Below, in pieces: positions 8,943-17,514 of a stretch of DNA of 64,000 nt. Every line of letters starts with the position of its first letter. Positions within the stretch are counted from its first letter, which is position 1. The notes below the pieces were generated by a model that had not been told where the DNA came from, ran no database searches, and saw only the letters and a list, made by a program, of their open reading frames with translations. This DNA is from Gammaproteobacteria bacterium (GTDB taxonomy: Bacteria > Pseudomonadota > Gammaproteobacteria > Pseudomonadales > Cellvibrionaceae): positions 154,539 to 218,538 of the forward strand of contig JAGKWO010000017.1 of the NCBI GenBank assembly GCA_021151835.1, read 5' to 3'. The position numbers and the translations under genes are program-made.

Positions 8943-10022
8943 CTATGCATTCAAAGCCGCAACAACAGCATCGCCCATTTGTGAGGTAGATACTTTGGTC
9001 TTACCTTCCGTATAAATATCGGCAGTACGGTAACCCTGGTCCAACACCTTGCCAACTGCTACTTCAATCGCATCCGCAACCTGCGGATAACCGAGTGAAT
9101 AACGCAGCATCATGGATACCGATAAAATAGTCGCAAGCGGGTTTGCGATACCCTGCCCGGCGATGTCCGGAGCCGAACCATGGCACGGCTCGTACATACC
9201 GCGCCCCTCTTTATCGAGCGAGGCCGACGGCAGCATACCGATGGAGCCAGTCAACATTGCAGCTGCGTCGGACAAAATATCACCAAACATATTACCAGTC
9301 ACCAACACATCGAATTGTTTCGGTGCACGTACCAATTGCATCGCCGCATTATCCACATACATGTGTGATAACTCTACGTCCGGATACTCTTTATGCAGGG
9401 TATCCATGACTTCGCGCCAGAGCATGGTCGCTTCCAATACGTTAGCTTTATCGACTGAACAAACTTTGCCATTACGCTTGCGCGCCATTTCAAAAGCGGT
9501 ACGGCCAATACGGATAATCTCGCTCTCGGAGTATTTATACGTGTTGTAACCTTCGCGTTCACCATTTTCCAGGACACGGATGCCGCGCGGCTCACCAAAG
9601 TAAATTCCCCCCGCCAATTCGCGCACAATCAAAATATCCAAACCGGAAACCACTTCCGGTTTTAACGAGGAAGCATCAACCAATTGCGGGTACAACAGCG
9701 CAGGGCGCAGGTTTGCGTACAAGCCCAATTGCGAACGGATTTTCAATAACCCTTTTTCCGGACGAATCGAGCGATCCAGCTTGTCCCACTTGGGGCCGCC
9801 TACGGCGCCCAATAAAATCGCATCAGCCTTGCGCGCTTTTTCCAGTGTGGAATCAGCCAGCGGAACACCGTAAGCATCAATTGCGCAGCCGCCCATGTGA
9901 TCATTTTCAAACGTTAATCCGAGATCAAATTTGGTATTGATAACATCGAGAACCTTGCGCGCTTCACGCACAATTTCCGGACCTATACCATCGCCTTCCA
10001 GAATTAAAATATGTTTACCCAC
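8943..10022 (-). CDS. leuB: 3-Isopropylmalate dehydrogenase
   Basis: NAD-dependent oxidative decarboxylation of 3-isopropylmalate to 2-oxoisocaproate, the last leucine-specific step before transamination. The 359 residues contain GDGIGPEIV at the N-terminus, the substrate and metal motifs around RELAGGIYFGEPRG and VDNAAMQLV, and the C-terminal EPCHGSAPDIAG segment. The start is GTG at 10022 with GGAGA spaced seven bases away. It lies 27 bases after the DapF-like gene. Confidence 0.96.
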   Translation of the reverse strand: MGKHILILEGDGIGPEIVREARKVLDVINTKFDLGLTFENDHMGGCAIDAYGVPLADSTLEKARKADAILLGAVGGPKWDKLDRSIRPEKGLLKIRSQLGLYANLRPALLYPQLVDASSLKPEVVSGLDILIVRELAGGIYFGEPRGIRVLENGEREGYNTYKYSESEIIRIGRTAFEMARKRNGKVCSVDKANVLEATMLWREVMDTLHKEYPDVELSHMYVDNAAMQLVRAPKQFDVLVTGNMFGDILSDAAAMLTGSIGMLPSASLDKEGRGMYEPCHGSAPDIAGQGIANPLATILSVSMMLRYSLGYPQVADAIEVAVGKVLDQGYRTADIYTEGKTKVSTSQMGDAVVAALNA

Positions 10023-10049
10023 AAACTTTCTCCAAGTAAAAAATAGTTA

Positions 10050-10877
10050 TCAACAATCAACGGCTTCAGCGCTTAAATGTCCTTCGCCAATCTTGCATAC
10101 CGGACCTTTCATTGTGGCAAAAAATTGATTATCCAATGCAATATCAATCACGCCACCAGGCATATGGACTGCAATCTGCGCATCACAAACACCCAACGCA
10201 TAGGCAACCGCCGCCGCTGCAGTACTGCTACTGCCGGAAGCCAAGGTGTAACCAGCGCCCCGCTCCCAAATTTCAATCTGGATATTATTGCGATCAACCA
10301 CTTTTAAAAATTGCACATTGGTGCGATGTTTAAATTGCGCATCCCGCTCAATAATTGGCCCAAACTTTTTTGCTATTTCAGGGGTAGGTTCATCCACTAA
10401 AACAACGCAATGCGGATTCCCCACATTGGCGGGATAAAACATAACTACCTGCTGATCAATTACTACCGTTTTTGTAGCAATTCCAGGCTCACCATCATGC
10501 TCATGAGTAAACCTTACCTTTCCCATTGCCACTGATACCGATTTACCTGCAGCATGAACCACTGCACTAACCATCCCGCCTTTGGTCTCAACAGTAAACT
10601 TTTCACCGCTGACCCATTGCTGATCCCACAAATAGCGACAAAAAATACGCAATCCATTGCCACTTTTTTCAGCTTCACTGCCATCAGGGTTAAAAATGTG
10701 TAACGCGAAATCACCAGCATCACTCTTCAGCGGCCCAAACAACACGCCATCAGCACCAAAGCCGTAATGGCGATCACATAGCACCTTGATCTGTTCGATA
10801 GTGAGCGCACCTGATACATCTGCCGGATTGACAACAATGTAATCATTTCCCAGTGCGTGATACTTGGTGAACTTCAT
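10050..10877 (-). CDS. Diaminopimelate-epimerase-fold protein with both catalytic cysteines replaced by serine
   Basis: The fold is DapF: FTKYHALGNDY at the N-terminus, FNPDGSEAE, GNPHCVVL (about 153-160), NVQF (187-190) and WERGAGY (204-210). At 275 residues it is full length. In true DapF the acid-base pair is Cys73 and Cys217; here the aligned residues are Ser72 (codon AGT, in EKSGNG) and Ser214 (TCC, in TLASGSS), and the usual Glu of GAGET is Tyr210. The substrate-contact Glu and Arg of WERG remain. It starts 3 bases after leuD and 27 before leuB, so it is co-translated with the leu genes. A standard DAP epimerase role is doubtful; an isomerase or dehydratase acting on another small acid is possible. 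Automatic annotation will call it dapF. Confidence 0.85.
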   Translation of the reverse strand: MKFTKYHALGNDYIVVNPADVSGALTIEQIKVLCDRHYGFGADGVLFGPLKSDAGDFALHIFNPDGSEAEKSGNGLRIFCRYLWDQQWVSGEKFTVETKGGMVSAVVHAAGKSVSVAMGKVRFTHEHDGEPGIATKTVVIDQQVVMFYPANVGNPHCVVLVDEPTPEIAKKFGPIIERDAQFKHRTNVQFLKVVDRNNIQIEIWERGAGYTLASGSSSTAAAAVAYALGVCDAQIAVHMPGGVIDIALDNQFFATMKGPVCKIGEGHLSAEAVDC

Positions 10878-10880
10878 TAT

Positions 10881-11528
10881 TTATTTCACTACATCAAACA
10901 ACCAGGGCGCTTCTGCGCGACGCTTGGTTTCATAAGCACGAATTTTATCGGCATGCTCAAGGGTTAAACCAATATCATCCAGGCCGTTTAATAAACAATG
11001 TTTACGGAATGCATCAACCTCAAAACCAAAGCTTTCACCTGCGGGTGTAGTCACGGTTTGCGCTGCAAGATCAACGGTTAATTGATAGCCCTCCGTTGCA
11101 TACATTTCCTTAAACAATTTATCGACAATGCTTTCGCTCAAAATAATTGGCAATAAACCGTTTTTGAAACAGTTATTAAAGAAAATATCGGCAAAGCTTG
11201 GCGCGATTACGCTGCGAAAGCCGTAATCATCCAGCGCCCAGGGAGCATGCTCACGGCTTGAACCACAACCAAAGTTCTCGCGCGCCAGTAAAATACTGGC
11301 ATTTTTATAGCGCGGAAAATTCAGCGGGAATTCGTTATTGAGCGGGCGGCCTTCGCAACTTTGGTCTGGCTTGCCTTCATCGAGGTAACGCAATTCATCA
11401 AATAAATTTTTACCAAAACCGGTGCGTTTGATCGATTTCAAAAACTGCTTCGGGATGATCATATCGGTATCGACATTAGCGCGGTCCATAGGAGCAGCAA
11501 TGCCTTGTATCACAGTAAAACTTTTCAT
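10881..11528 (-). CDS. leuD: 3-Isopropylmalate dehydratase small subunit
   Basis: With LeuC it isomerises 2-isopropylmalate to 3-isopropylmalate through an isopropylmaleate intermediate. The 215 residues show the family markers DTDMIIPKQFLK, the swivelling-domain segment NFGCGSSREHAPWAL (about 85-100) and the IAPSFADIFFNN stretch. GGAGA precedes the ATG at 11528 by about nine bases. It follows leuC by 15 bases and almost touches the DapF-like gene downstream. Confidence 0.96.
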   Translation of the reverse strand: MKSFTVIQGIAAPMDRANVDTDMIIPKQFLKSIKRTGFGKNLFDELRYLDEGKPDQSCEGRPLNNEFPLNFPRYKNASILLARENFGCGSSREHAPWALDDYGFRSVIAPSFADIFFNNCFKNGLLPIILSESIVDKLFKEMYATEGYQLTVDLAAQTVTTPAGESFGFEVDAFRKHCLLNGLDDIGLTLEHADKIRAYETKRRAEAPWLFDVVK

Positions 11529-11543
11529 GGCTGTCTCCTACTC

Positions 11544-12962
11544 TCAATTAAATGTACGCACATCAACAAAATGACCGGCAATTGCCGCTGCCGCTGCCAT
11601 CGCCGGACTCACCAAATGGGTGCGACCGCCATAGCCCTGACGCCCTTCAAAGTTGCGATTTGATGTGGACGCACAATGCTCACCGGCACCCAGTTTGTCA
11701 GCGTTCATCGCCAAACACATGGAACAACCGGGTTCACGCCATTCCAATCCAGCCGCGATAAAAATCTTGTCCAAACCTTCCGCTTCCGCTTGTGCTTTTA
11801 CAGCACCGGAGCCTGGAACAACAATCGCTTCTTTAACAGAGCCGGCTTTTTGGCGACCTTTAACAATTTCTGCCGCAGCACGAATATCTTCAATGCGCGA
11901 GTTGGTGCAGGAACCAATAAATACCCGATCAACATGAATGGAGGTAATCGGCTGGTTGGCTTGCAATCCCATATATTGCAACGCGCGAATCATATCGTTG
12001 CGTTTAACCGGATCAGCCTCATTGGCAGGATCAGGTACTTTATCCTCAACCGAAACGACCATCTCCGGTGAGGTCCCCCAACTGACTTGCGGTTTGATTT
12101 CAGCGCCGTTGATTTCAACTACGGAATCAAAGTGTGCGCCATCATCACTGACATAATTTTTCCACTCAGCAACTGCTTTTTCCCACACATCACCTGTGGG
12201 TGCGTAAGTGCGCCCTTTGACATAATCGATGGTGGTTTGATCAACAGCAACCATACCGGCGCGCGCGCCCGCTTCAATCGCCATATTACACACGGTCATC
12301 CGGCCTTCCATGCTCATCTCGCGAAATACCTGCCCACCAAATTCCATCGCATAACCGGTACCACCGGCAGTGCCAATTTTCGCGATGATGGCGAGCACAA
12401 CATCTTTGGGTGTAACACCAAGGCCAAGCTTGCCATCCACCTTAACCAACATATTTTTCATTTTTTTAGCAACCAAACATTGGGTCGCCATCACGTGCTC
12501 CACCTCACTGGTGCCAATACCGTGAGCCAAGGCGCCCAAAGCACCGTTGGTTGCGGTATGCGAATCACCACAAACGACGGTCATACCGGGCAAACAAGCG
12601 CCGGTCTCAGGGCCAACGACGTGCACAATCCCCTGGCGATCATCATTTATTTTGAATTCGAGGATGCCGAACTCATCGCAGTTGTCATCAAGGGTTTTCA
12701 CCTGGATCAATGACACCGGGTCCTGGATACCACTCACCCCATGGGCACGCTCTTTTTGCGTAGTCGGCACGTTGTGATCCGGCGTAGCAAGGATCGAGTC
12801 CACCCGCCAGGGCTTACGCCCCGCCATGCGCAGGCCATCAAACGCCTGCGGCGACGTTACTTCGTGAACGATGTGACGATCAATGTAGATGAGTGCAGAC
12901 CCATCGTCGCTTTGGTGGACGAGGTGGGCATCCCACAATTTGTCATAAAGGGTTTTAGCCAT
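11544..12962 (-). CDS. leuC: 3-Isopropylmalate dehydratase large subunit
   Basis: Aconitase-family [4Fe-4S] subunit of isopropylmalate isomerase. The cluster ligands lie in FIGSCTNSR and in GCSMCLAMN; SRNFEGRQG near the C-terminus is also diagnostic. From the ATG at 12962 it has 472 residues and GGAGA lies upstream; the upstream in-frame TTG at 12974 overlaps that ribosome-binding site and is rejected. It is first in the leuC-leuD-dapF-like-leuB-asd operon and is divergent from a LysR-type gene, a layout that usually means local regulation. Confidence 0.96.
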   Translation of the reverse strand: MAKTLYDKLWDAHLVHQSDDGSALIYIDRHIVHEVTSPQAFDGLRMAGRKPWRVDSILATPDHNVPTTQKERAHGVSGIQDPVSLIQVKTLDDNCDEFGILEFKINDDRQGIVHVVGPETGACLPGMTVVCGDSHTATNGALGALAHGIGTSEVEHVMATQCLVAKKMKNMLVKVDGKLGLGVTPKDVVLAIIAKIGTAGGTGYAMEFGGQVFREMSMEGRMTVCNMAIEAGARAGMVAVDQTTIDYVKGRTYAPTGDVWEKAVAEWKNYVSDDGAHFDSVVEINGAEIKPQVSWGTSPEMVVSVEDKVPDPANEADPVKRNDMIRALQYMGLQANQPITSIHVDRVFIGSCTNSRIEDIRAAAEIVKGRQKAGSVKEAIVVPGSGAVKAQAEAEGLDKIFIAAGLEWREPGCSMCLAMNADKLGAGEHCASTSNRNFEGRQGYGGRTHLVSPAMAAAAAIAGHFVDVRTFN

Positions 12963-13101
12963 GGCGATCTCCAATAAAGCCTAAAAGGCTCAACTCACAG
13001 GGTTGCAGCGAAACTGTTTATAAAAGGAATAAGGTAGTAAGAATGACGCCATGCTACGCCCGCCAAACCCATAAAACAAATTTATCTTTTTTATATATTG
13101 C

Positions 13102-13129
13102 ATTCCATTTAGGAATAGTCTAAATATTC
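13102..13129. promoter_or_regulatory. Candidate LysR-type operator between leuC and the LysR gene
   Basis: Two overlapping inverted repeats lie just upstream of the LysR start: ATTCC-N5-GGAAT (13102-13116), which satisfies the T-N11-A pattern, and GAATA-N7-TATTC (13113-13129). Their position, a few bases before the LysR ATG and about 140 bases upstream of leuC, fits an autoregulatory and divergent control site. Confidence 0.42.
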
Positions 13130-13134
13130 TACGA

Positions 13135-14034
13135 ATGGATACACAACACCTACAGGCATTTGTTGCCATCGCTGAAAACGGGTCATTTTCTGCCGCTGCC
13201 GAGCGGTTGCATTTGACACAACCAGCGATTAGCAAACGTATTGCGTTATTAGAGGAGCAGTTAAAAGCCCCTTTATTTGACCGGATCGGCCGACAAGTGG
13301 CCCTGACCCAGGCCGGTCAGTTGTTATTAAGCAAAGCCAAATTAATCTTGGGGGAGGTGATAGCCGCGCAAAGGGCTATCGCGGATTTACAAGGTGATGT
13401 GCAGGGCAAGTTGAGCATCGCGACCAGCCATCATGTGGGGTTGCACTATTTACCGCCCTACTTGCGCGAATTTTCGACGCGTCACCCGCAAGTGAAGCTG
13501 GACTTACATTTTTTAGATTCGGAGCAGGCATACCATGAAATCCTACAAGGCAGATTCGACCTCGCCATTATTACGCTCGCGCTTTCGCAAGACGCACGAC
13601 TCCAAAGCCACACCCTCTGGCACGACCAACTCCACTTTGTCGTCGCGCCCTCTCACCCACTCGCACAATCAGGTGACACCAACGCCGCACAACCGCCTCT
13701 TCAGTTGGCCGATTTAAGTAAACACCCGGCGATAATGCCGGATGTAAATACCTATACAACGCAACTCATCAAAAACCTTTTTGATGATGAAAAATTGCCA
13801 CTGGATATCGGCATGATTTCCAACCACCTCGATACTATCAAGATGCTGCTCAGCATTAATCTTGGCTGGGGTGTTTTACCGCGCAAAATTATTGATGAAC
13901 AATTGCAAATATTGAATGTAAACCACCCGCCTATTATGCGCCCACTGGGATGCATCCATCACAACCAACGCACACTCAATAATGCTGCCCGTGTTTTTTT
14001 AAAACTGTTGCAGAATGATGGAAACCCTGCATGA
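13135..14034 (+). CDS. LysR-type transcriptional regulator divergent from leuC
   Basis: The N-terminal winged helix-turn-helix (residues 1-60, HLQAFVAIAENGSFSAAAER and LTQPAISKRI) is typical of LysR regulators, followed by a substrate-binding domain to residue 299. The gene is transcribed away from leuC with about 170 bases between the starts and an inverted repeat beside its own start. By position it probably controls the leu operon in response to a pathway metabolite; pseudomonads often have such a regulator beside leuC. The ligand cannot be read from the sequence. Confidence 0.9.
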   Translation: MDTQHLQAFVAIAENGSFSAAAERLHLTQPAISKRIALLEEQLKAPLFDRIGRQVALTQAGQLLLSKAKLILGEVIAAQRAIADLQGDVQGKLSIATSHHVGLHYLPPYLREFSTRHPQVKLDLHFLDSEQAYHEILQGRFDLAIITLALSQDARLQSHTLWHDQLHFVVAPSHPLAQSGDTNAAQPPLQLADLSKHPAIMPDVNTYTTQLIKNLFDDEKLPLDIGMISNHLDTIKMLLSINLGWGVLPRKIIDEQLQILNVNHPPIMRPLGCIHHNQRTLNNAARVFLKLLQNDGNPA

Positions 14035-14106
14035 CAGCGAGGAAAATTGTAAAAAATTTCATACAACTGCCAACATAAATTCAATTTACTATCACAGGAA
14101 TATTTT

Positions 14107-14859
14107 ATGAGACACCTACATCAGACCGGAAAAATTTCTCTTGCCGCGCTCACATTGGCCTGTTGCCAGTACGCAGCGGCAGATACGGTATTTGGTATTT
14201 ATGCAGGGGCAGGAAGCTGGCAAAGCGACTATTCAGGCTCAGCGGGTGACCCGCAAGTTAGCGCTGACGAGTTAGGAATGAAGGATAACAATAACACGTT
14301 TTATTATATTGCCATTGAGCACCCGGTGCCTTTTTTGCCCAACCTGAAAGTACAGCAAAACAATATCACCAGCGATCAAACAGGTACTATCAAAAACAGT
14401 TTCAGCATTGATGATGTAATTTTCCCTGCCGGAACCAATGTCAAAACTGATTTTGATTTAAGTTCAACGGATGCAACGCTTTATTACGAATTCCTGGACA
14501 ATTGGTTGAACCTGGACCTTGGTGTCACCTTGCGAAAATATTCCGGCCATTTAAAAGCTGAAGCAATGACCTTGCGCGATGAAATCGATATCGATGCAAC
14601 CGTGCCACTTATTTACGGAAAATTTCAATTTGATTTACCACTAACCGGATTTTCTGCCGGCGTGGAGGGAAATTTTATTAGCTATGATGGCAACAACCTG
14701 CATGATTACAATGCAAAAATCAGCTATATGTTTGATTCAGCATTGGACCTCGGATTAGAGGTCGGTTATCGCACAATGAAAATTGATATCAACGAAGACG
14801 ATGTCTCAACCAATCTGGAACTGAAGGGTCCTTACGCGGCAGCTGTATTTCACTTCTGA
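14107..14859 (+). CDS. Outer-membrane beta-barrel protein, TIGR04219-like
   Basis: A signal peptide ends near YAAAD (about residue 25); the mature part alternates polar and hydrophobic residues and ends in a C-terminal Phe (AAVFHF), as outer-membrane barrels do. Motifs GIYAGAGSWQ near the mature start and LNLDLGVTLRKYSG resemble the TIGR04219 family of barrels of unknown role. The gene stands alone between a LysR gene and a convergent phospholipase gene. The function is not known. Confidence 0.72.
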   Translation: MRHLHQTGKISLAALTLACCQYAAADTVFGIYAGAGSWQSDYSGSAGDPQVSADELGMKDNNNTFYYIAIEHPVPFLPNLKVQQNNITSDQTGTIKNSFSIDDVIFPAGTNVKTDFDLSSTDATLYYEFLDNWLNLDLGVTLRKYSGHLKAEAMTLRDEIDIDATVPLIYGKFQFDLPLTGFSAGVEGNFISYDGNNLHDYNAKISYMFDSALDLGLEVGYRTMKIDINEDDVSTNLELKGPYAAAVFHF

Positions 14860-14864
14860 TGCGC

Positions 14865-14894
14865 AAAAAAAACGGGCCGCAATAGTGCGGCCCG
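14865..14894 (-). terminator. Terminator of the patatin-like gene
   Basis: CGGGCCGC (14873-14880) pairs with GCGGCCCG (14887-14894) around a six-base loop. An A8 tract at 14865-14872 becomes U8 after the stem on the minus strand. It lies 56 bases beyond the patatin-like gene's stop and 14 bases beyond the convergent barrel gene, so it may serve both. Confidence 0.75.
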
Positions 14895-14949
14895 CTGCAT
14901 CAGAATCCCGCAATATTTTCAAAATACTCCACGGGCTGAACGTAATTTA

Positions 14950-17139
14950 TTACAAAGCACCTAACTGCAGATACATATTGTAATCGCCTCTGGAGGTGAA
15001 CCCGTACCCAAGATATAAAGGACCAAACGGTGTTTCGCCACCAAGGTAAATCACTCCGGAATCCAGCCAATCATCGCCGGTGGACATCGTATAGTTGGTT
15101 TCCAGCTTTGCCGCTTCCAACCCAAAACCCAAACGCAAATCACCATTTAAACCAAGTGGCATGCGGCCAATAATTTTTTCCGTGCGGATATGCCCATACA
15201 GCGCCTCATCACCCAAAATCTGGTTGCTGGCGTAACCGGACATCCTCAAAAAGCCACCGAGCATTACCGCATCATAAATTGGTAACTGCCCCTTCAATGA
15301 AGTGGTATAGGTTGTGCGAACACTCAACACATAATCGCTGATTTTATAGGCACCGCCCAAGTCAGCCGATAATTTGCTATAACCATTCTGGTGCGAATCA
15401 AAATAACTAATATCCGAGCGCCAGCCATGGGATGGGAAATATAAACGGTTGCGCCTATCAAGATTCAACTCATATACAAAACCACCAAAACGCTCATCGA
15501 CATTAGGCAACACAACACTACTTAAATCTGCCTCGCCTTTCACGTGATACTCGCGCCAACCCAGGCGGGATTGTCCGTACCCGCCCAGATTTGTGCCAAC
15601 AACCATTTCTGTGTACGAGGTATCCAGCTGATAATCTGCAATACGCTCATCATCAATAAAAATGCTGATGTCCTCACGCTTGCGCAGGTAATTCGGTTCA
15701 ACAAAAAAGTGATGGCGCGTATCCAGCGGCTGGTAAAAATCCAGCTCCACACGCGGCTTTCCACCTACGTCTGCGCTGGCAAAAAATTCACCGCCGTAAG
15801 AGTTAATCCAGGTATTGCGATAAGCAGCGCGAAAATTAAAATTGGATTCCTGCCGATATTCGTTATCAATCGAAAAACCAAACACTAGGTAATCAAGACT
15901 GACTTCTTTTTCGCGCGCGATAATTTCCAGGATATTTTCATCATTTTCGCGTATCACCCGATAATCCACATTCTGGTAAAAACCATCACCATAGATACGG
16001 ATAAGATCCTGCTCCAACTCCGGACGATCCAGCAATGTTCCCGGCATTTGCCGAATCTGTCGCGCCACATAATTGCGGTGCACTCGTTTCGTAGGAGCAA
16101 TACGAACTTCGTCAATTACTATTTCGGTTTTTGGAGCGTATTTATTTTTATTTTTCCAGGCCAGGTAGGTATTTTTATCCACCGACAATGTGCGCAATAA
16201 CATGACTTGTTGCTCTGCGGCTTTGCGGCCAGCATCTGCCGCTTCTTCATAACGCGCGAATTCGGAAGCCTTAATAGTTCCCAGCTCCGGATAAATATAA
16301 ATATCCTGGCCCGTTAAACTGGTGAGCGAACGCTCCACATTTTGTTTGGTCAAGGTACCAATCATTTGTGCTGTCACACTGAGCACGGAGCCGATGTTTT
16401 CCGGTTCTCGCAATGGTGAACCAACATTCACCGCAATCACCCGATCCGCATTACAAAGCTCGCGCCCCAGCACAATAGGGACGTTATCAACCAGACCACC
16501 ATCAACCAGTTTGCGCCCTTTGTATTCCACCGGCGCCATCAAGCCAGGCACAGACATGCTCGCACGCATCGCCTGGGTAAGACTCCCCTCACGAAACACC
16601 ACTCGCTCGCCCGTACCGATATCCGTAGCGACTATCGCTAACGGAATGGAGAGCTGCTCGATGTTGCGCTCGCCCAAATTGGCATCTACCAACTGATTAA
16701 AAAAGAGTTTTATTTTTTCACCGGCCACAACGCCCGACTGCAACTGGAACCCGTTGTGGGTAACGCCCAGCTCAGTTCCCGGCAAATAGCGCTGGCTAAC
16801 TTTTTTCTTGCGATAACTCAATTGCGAGAAGTCAGCAACATCCAGGAAGATATCGGTCCAGTCAGCTTCAGCCAGCTTTTTGCGCATTTTTTTGGGCGAT
16901 AGCCCGGCCGCATACGAGCCGGCAACCAGCGCCCCCATACTTGTCCCGACTACGCAATCAACCGGAATTCGCTCCCGTTCCAGGACTTCCAAAACACCGA
17001 TATGGGCAGCGCCACGCGCACCACCACCGCCCAGAACCAGCGCTGTCCTGCCTGATTCCGCGAGCGCCGAACCAGTTAATCCAATACCTATAAGCAATAA
17101 CGCAATTGATCGGAAGCTAATGCCCTTTCGCATATTCAT
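14950..17139 (-). CDS. PlpD-like patatin phospholipase, type Vd autotransporter
   Basis: At 729 residues it matches the size and order of P. aeruginosa PlpD. A signal peptide (about 1-27) is followed by a patatin domain with the oxyanion GGGGARGAAH, nucleophile elbow GTSMG (about residue 66) and the catalytic Asp in LVDGGLVDN (about 215). A single POTRA-like segment (about 340-415) and a C-terminal BamA/Omp85-type barrel follow. The family is a lipase A1 that carries its passenger to the cell surface through its own barrel. Both residues of the Ser-Asp dyad are present. It is monocistronic and ends at a strong terminator. Confidence 0.9.
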   Translation of the reverse strand: MNMRKGISFRSIALLLIGIGLTGSALAESGRTALVLGGGGARGAAHIGVLEVLERERIPVDCVVGTSMGALVAGSYAAGLSPKKMRKKLAEADWTDIFLDVADFSQLSYRKKKVSQRYLPGTELGVTHNGFQLQSGVVAGEKIKLFFNQLVDANLGERNIEQLSIPLAIVATDIGTGERVVFREGSLTQAMRASMSVPGLMAPVEYKGRKLVDGGLVDNVPIVLGRELCNADRVIAVNVGSPLREPENIGSVLSVTAQMIGTLTKQNVERSLTSLTGQDIYIYPELGTIKASEFARYEEAADAGRKAAEQQVMLLRTLSVDKNTYLAWKNKNKYAPKTEIVIDEVRIAPTKRVHRNYVARQIRQMPGTLLDRPELEQDLIRIYGDGFYQNVDYRVIRENDENILEIIAREKEVSLDYLVFGFSIDNEYRQESNFNFRAAYRNTWINSYGGEFFASADVGGKPRVELDFYQPLDTRHHFFVEPNYLRKREDISIFIDDERIADYQLDTSYTEMVVGTNLGGYGQSRLGWREYHVKGEADLSSVVLPNVDERFGGFVYELNLDRRNRLYFPSHGWRSDISYFDSHQNGYSKLSADLGGAYKISDYVLSVRTTYTTSLKGQLPIYDAVMLGGFLRMSGYASNQILGDEALYGHIRTEKIIGRMPLGLNGDLRLGFGLEAAKLETNYTMSTGDDWLDSGVIYLGGETPFGPLYLGYGFTSRGDYNMYLQLGAL

Positions 17140-17514
17140 AGCAATTGATATCCAGACTTGCAGAATCAGGGTTGAGGGAAACTAAAAATGACACCATAGC
17201 AATCAGGCACCTATTTAACCATCATTTATTGGTTAACCGACGATCAAACAATTACCTAACGCTTCCCCCAATTAACAAATACCCTCCTAGTCGGTTAGCT
17301 TTTAAAGGATATACATCACTTTAAATGAAAGAAAATAAGGATATAAAAATTAAAACTGCCAAATTCATTGATATTTATGTAACCCTAGCCTCATAAAACG
17401 GCAAAACACAGACTAATTATCTTTATTTATGGCTTTTATTAAAAAAACTATCCCACTTTTTGATTTGTTTTCGATAGAATAGCCCTCGATTTGATATTTT
17501 TAGGAAATAACATC
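17140..17514. other. AT-rich intergenic region upstream of DAHP synthase
   Basis: About 375 bases separate the divergent PlpD-like and DAHP synthase genes. I see no gene in it. There is a small inverted repeat, TTAACCA/TGGTTAA (17215-17236), and a TAGAAT (17475-17480) that could be the DAHP synthase -10 box without a good -35. Both promoters presumably lie here. Confidence 0.3.

Noticed and set aside
12087..12713. A 208-codon plus-strand frame opposite leuC
   Set aside because: leuC is unambiguous on the other strand with all motifs; the antisense frame has no recognisable domain.
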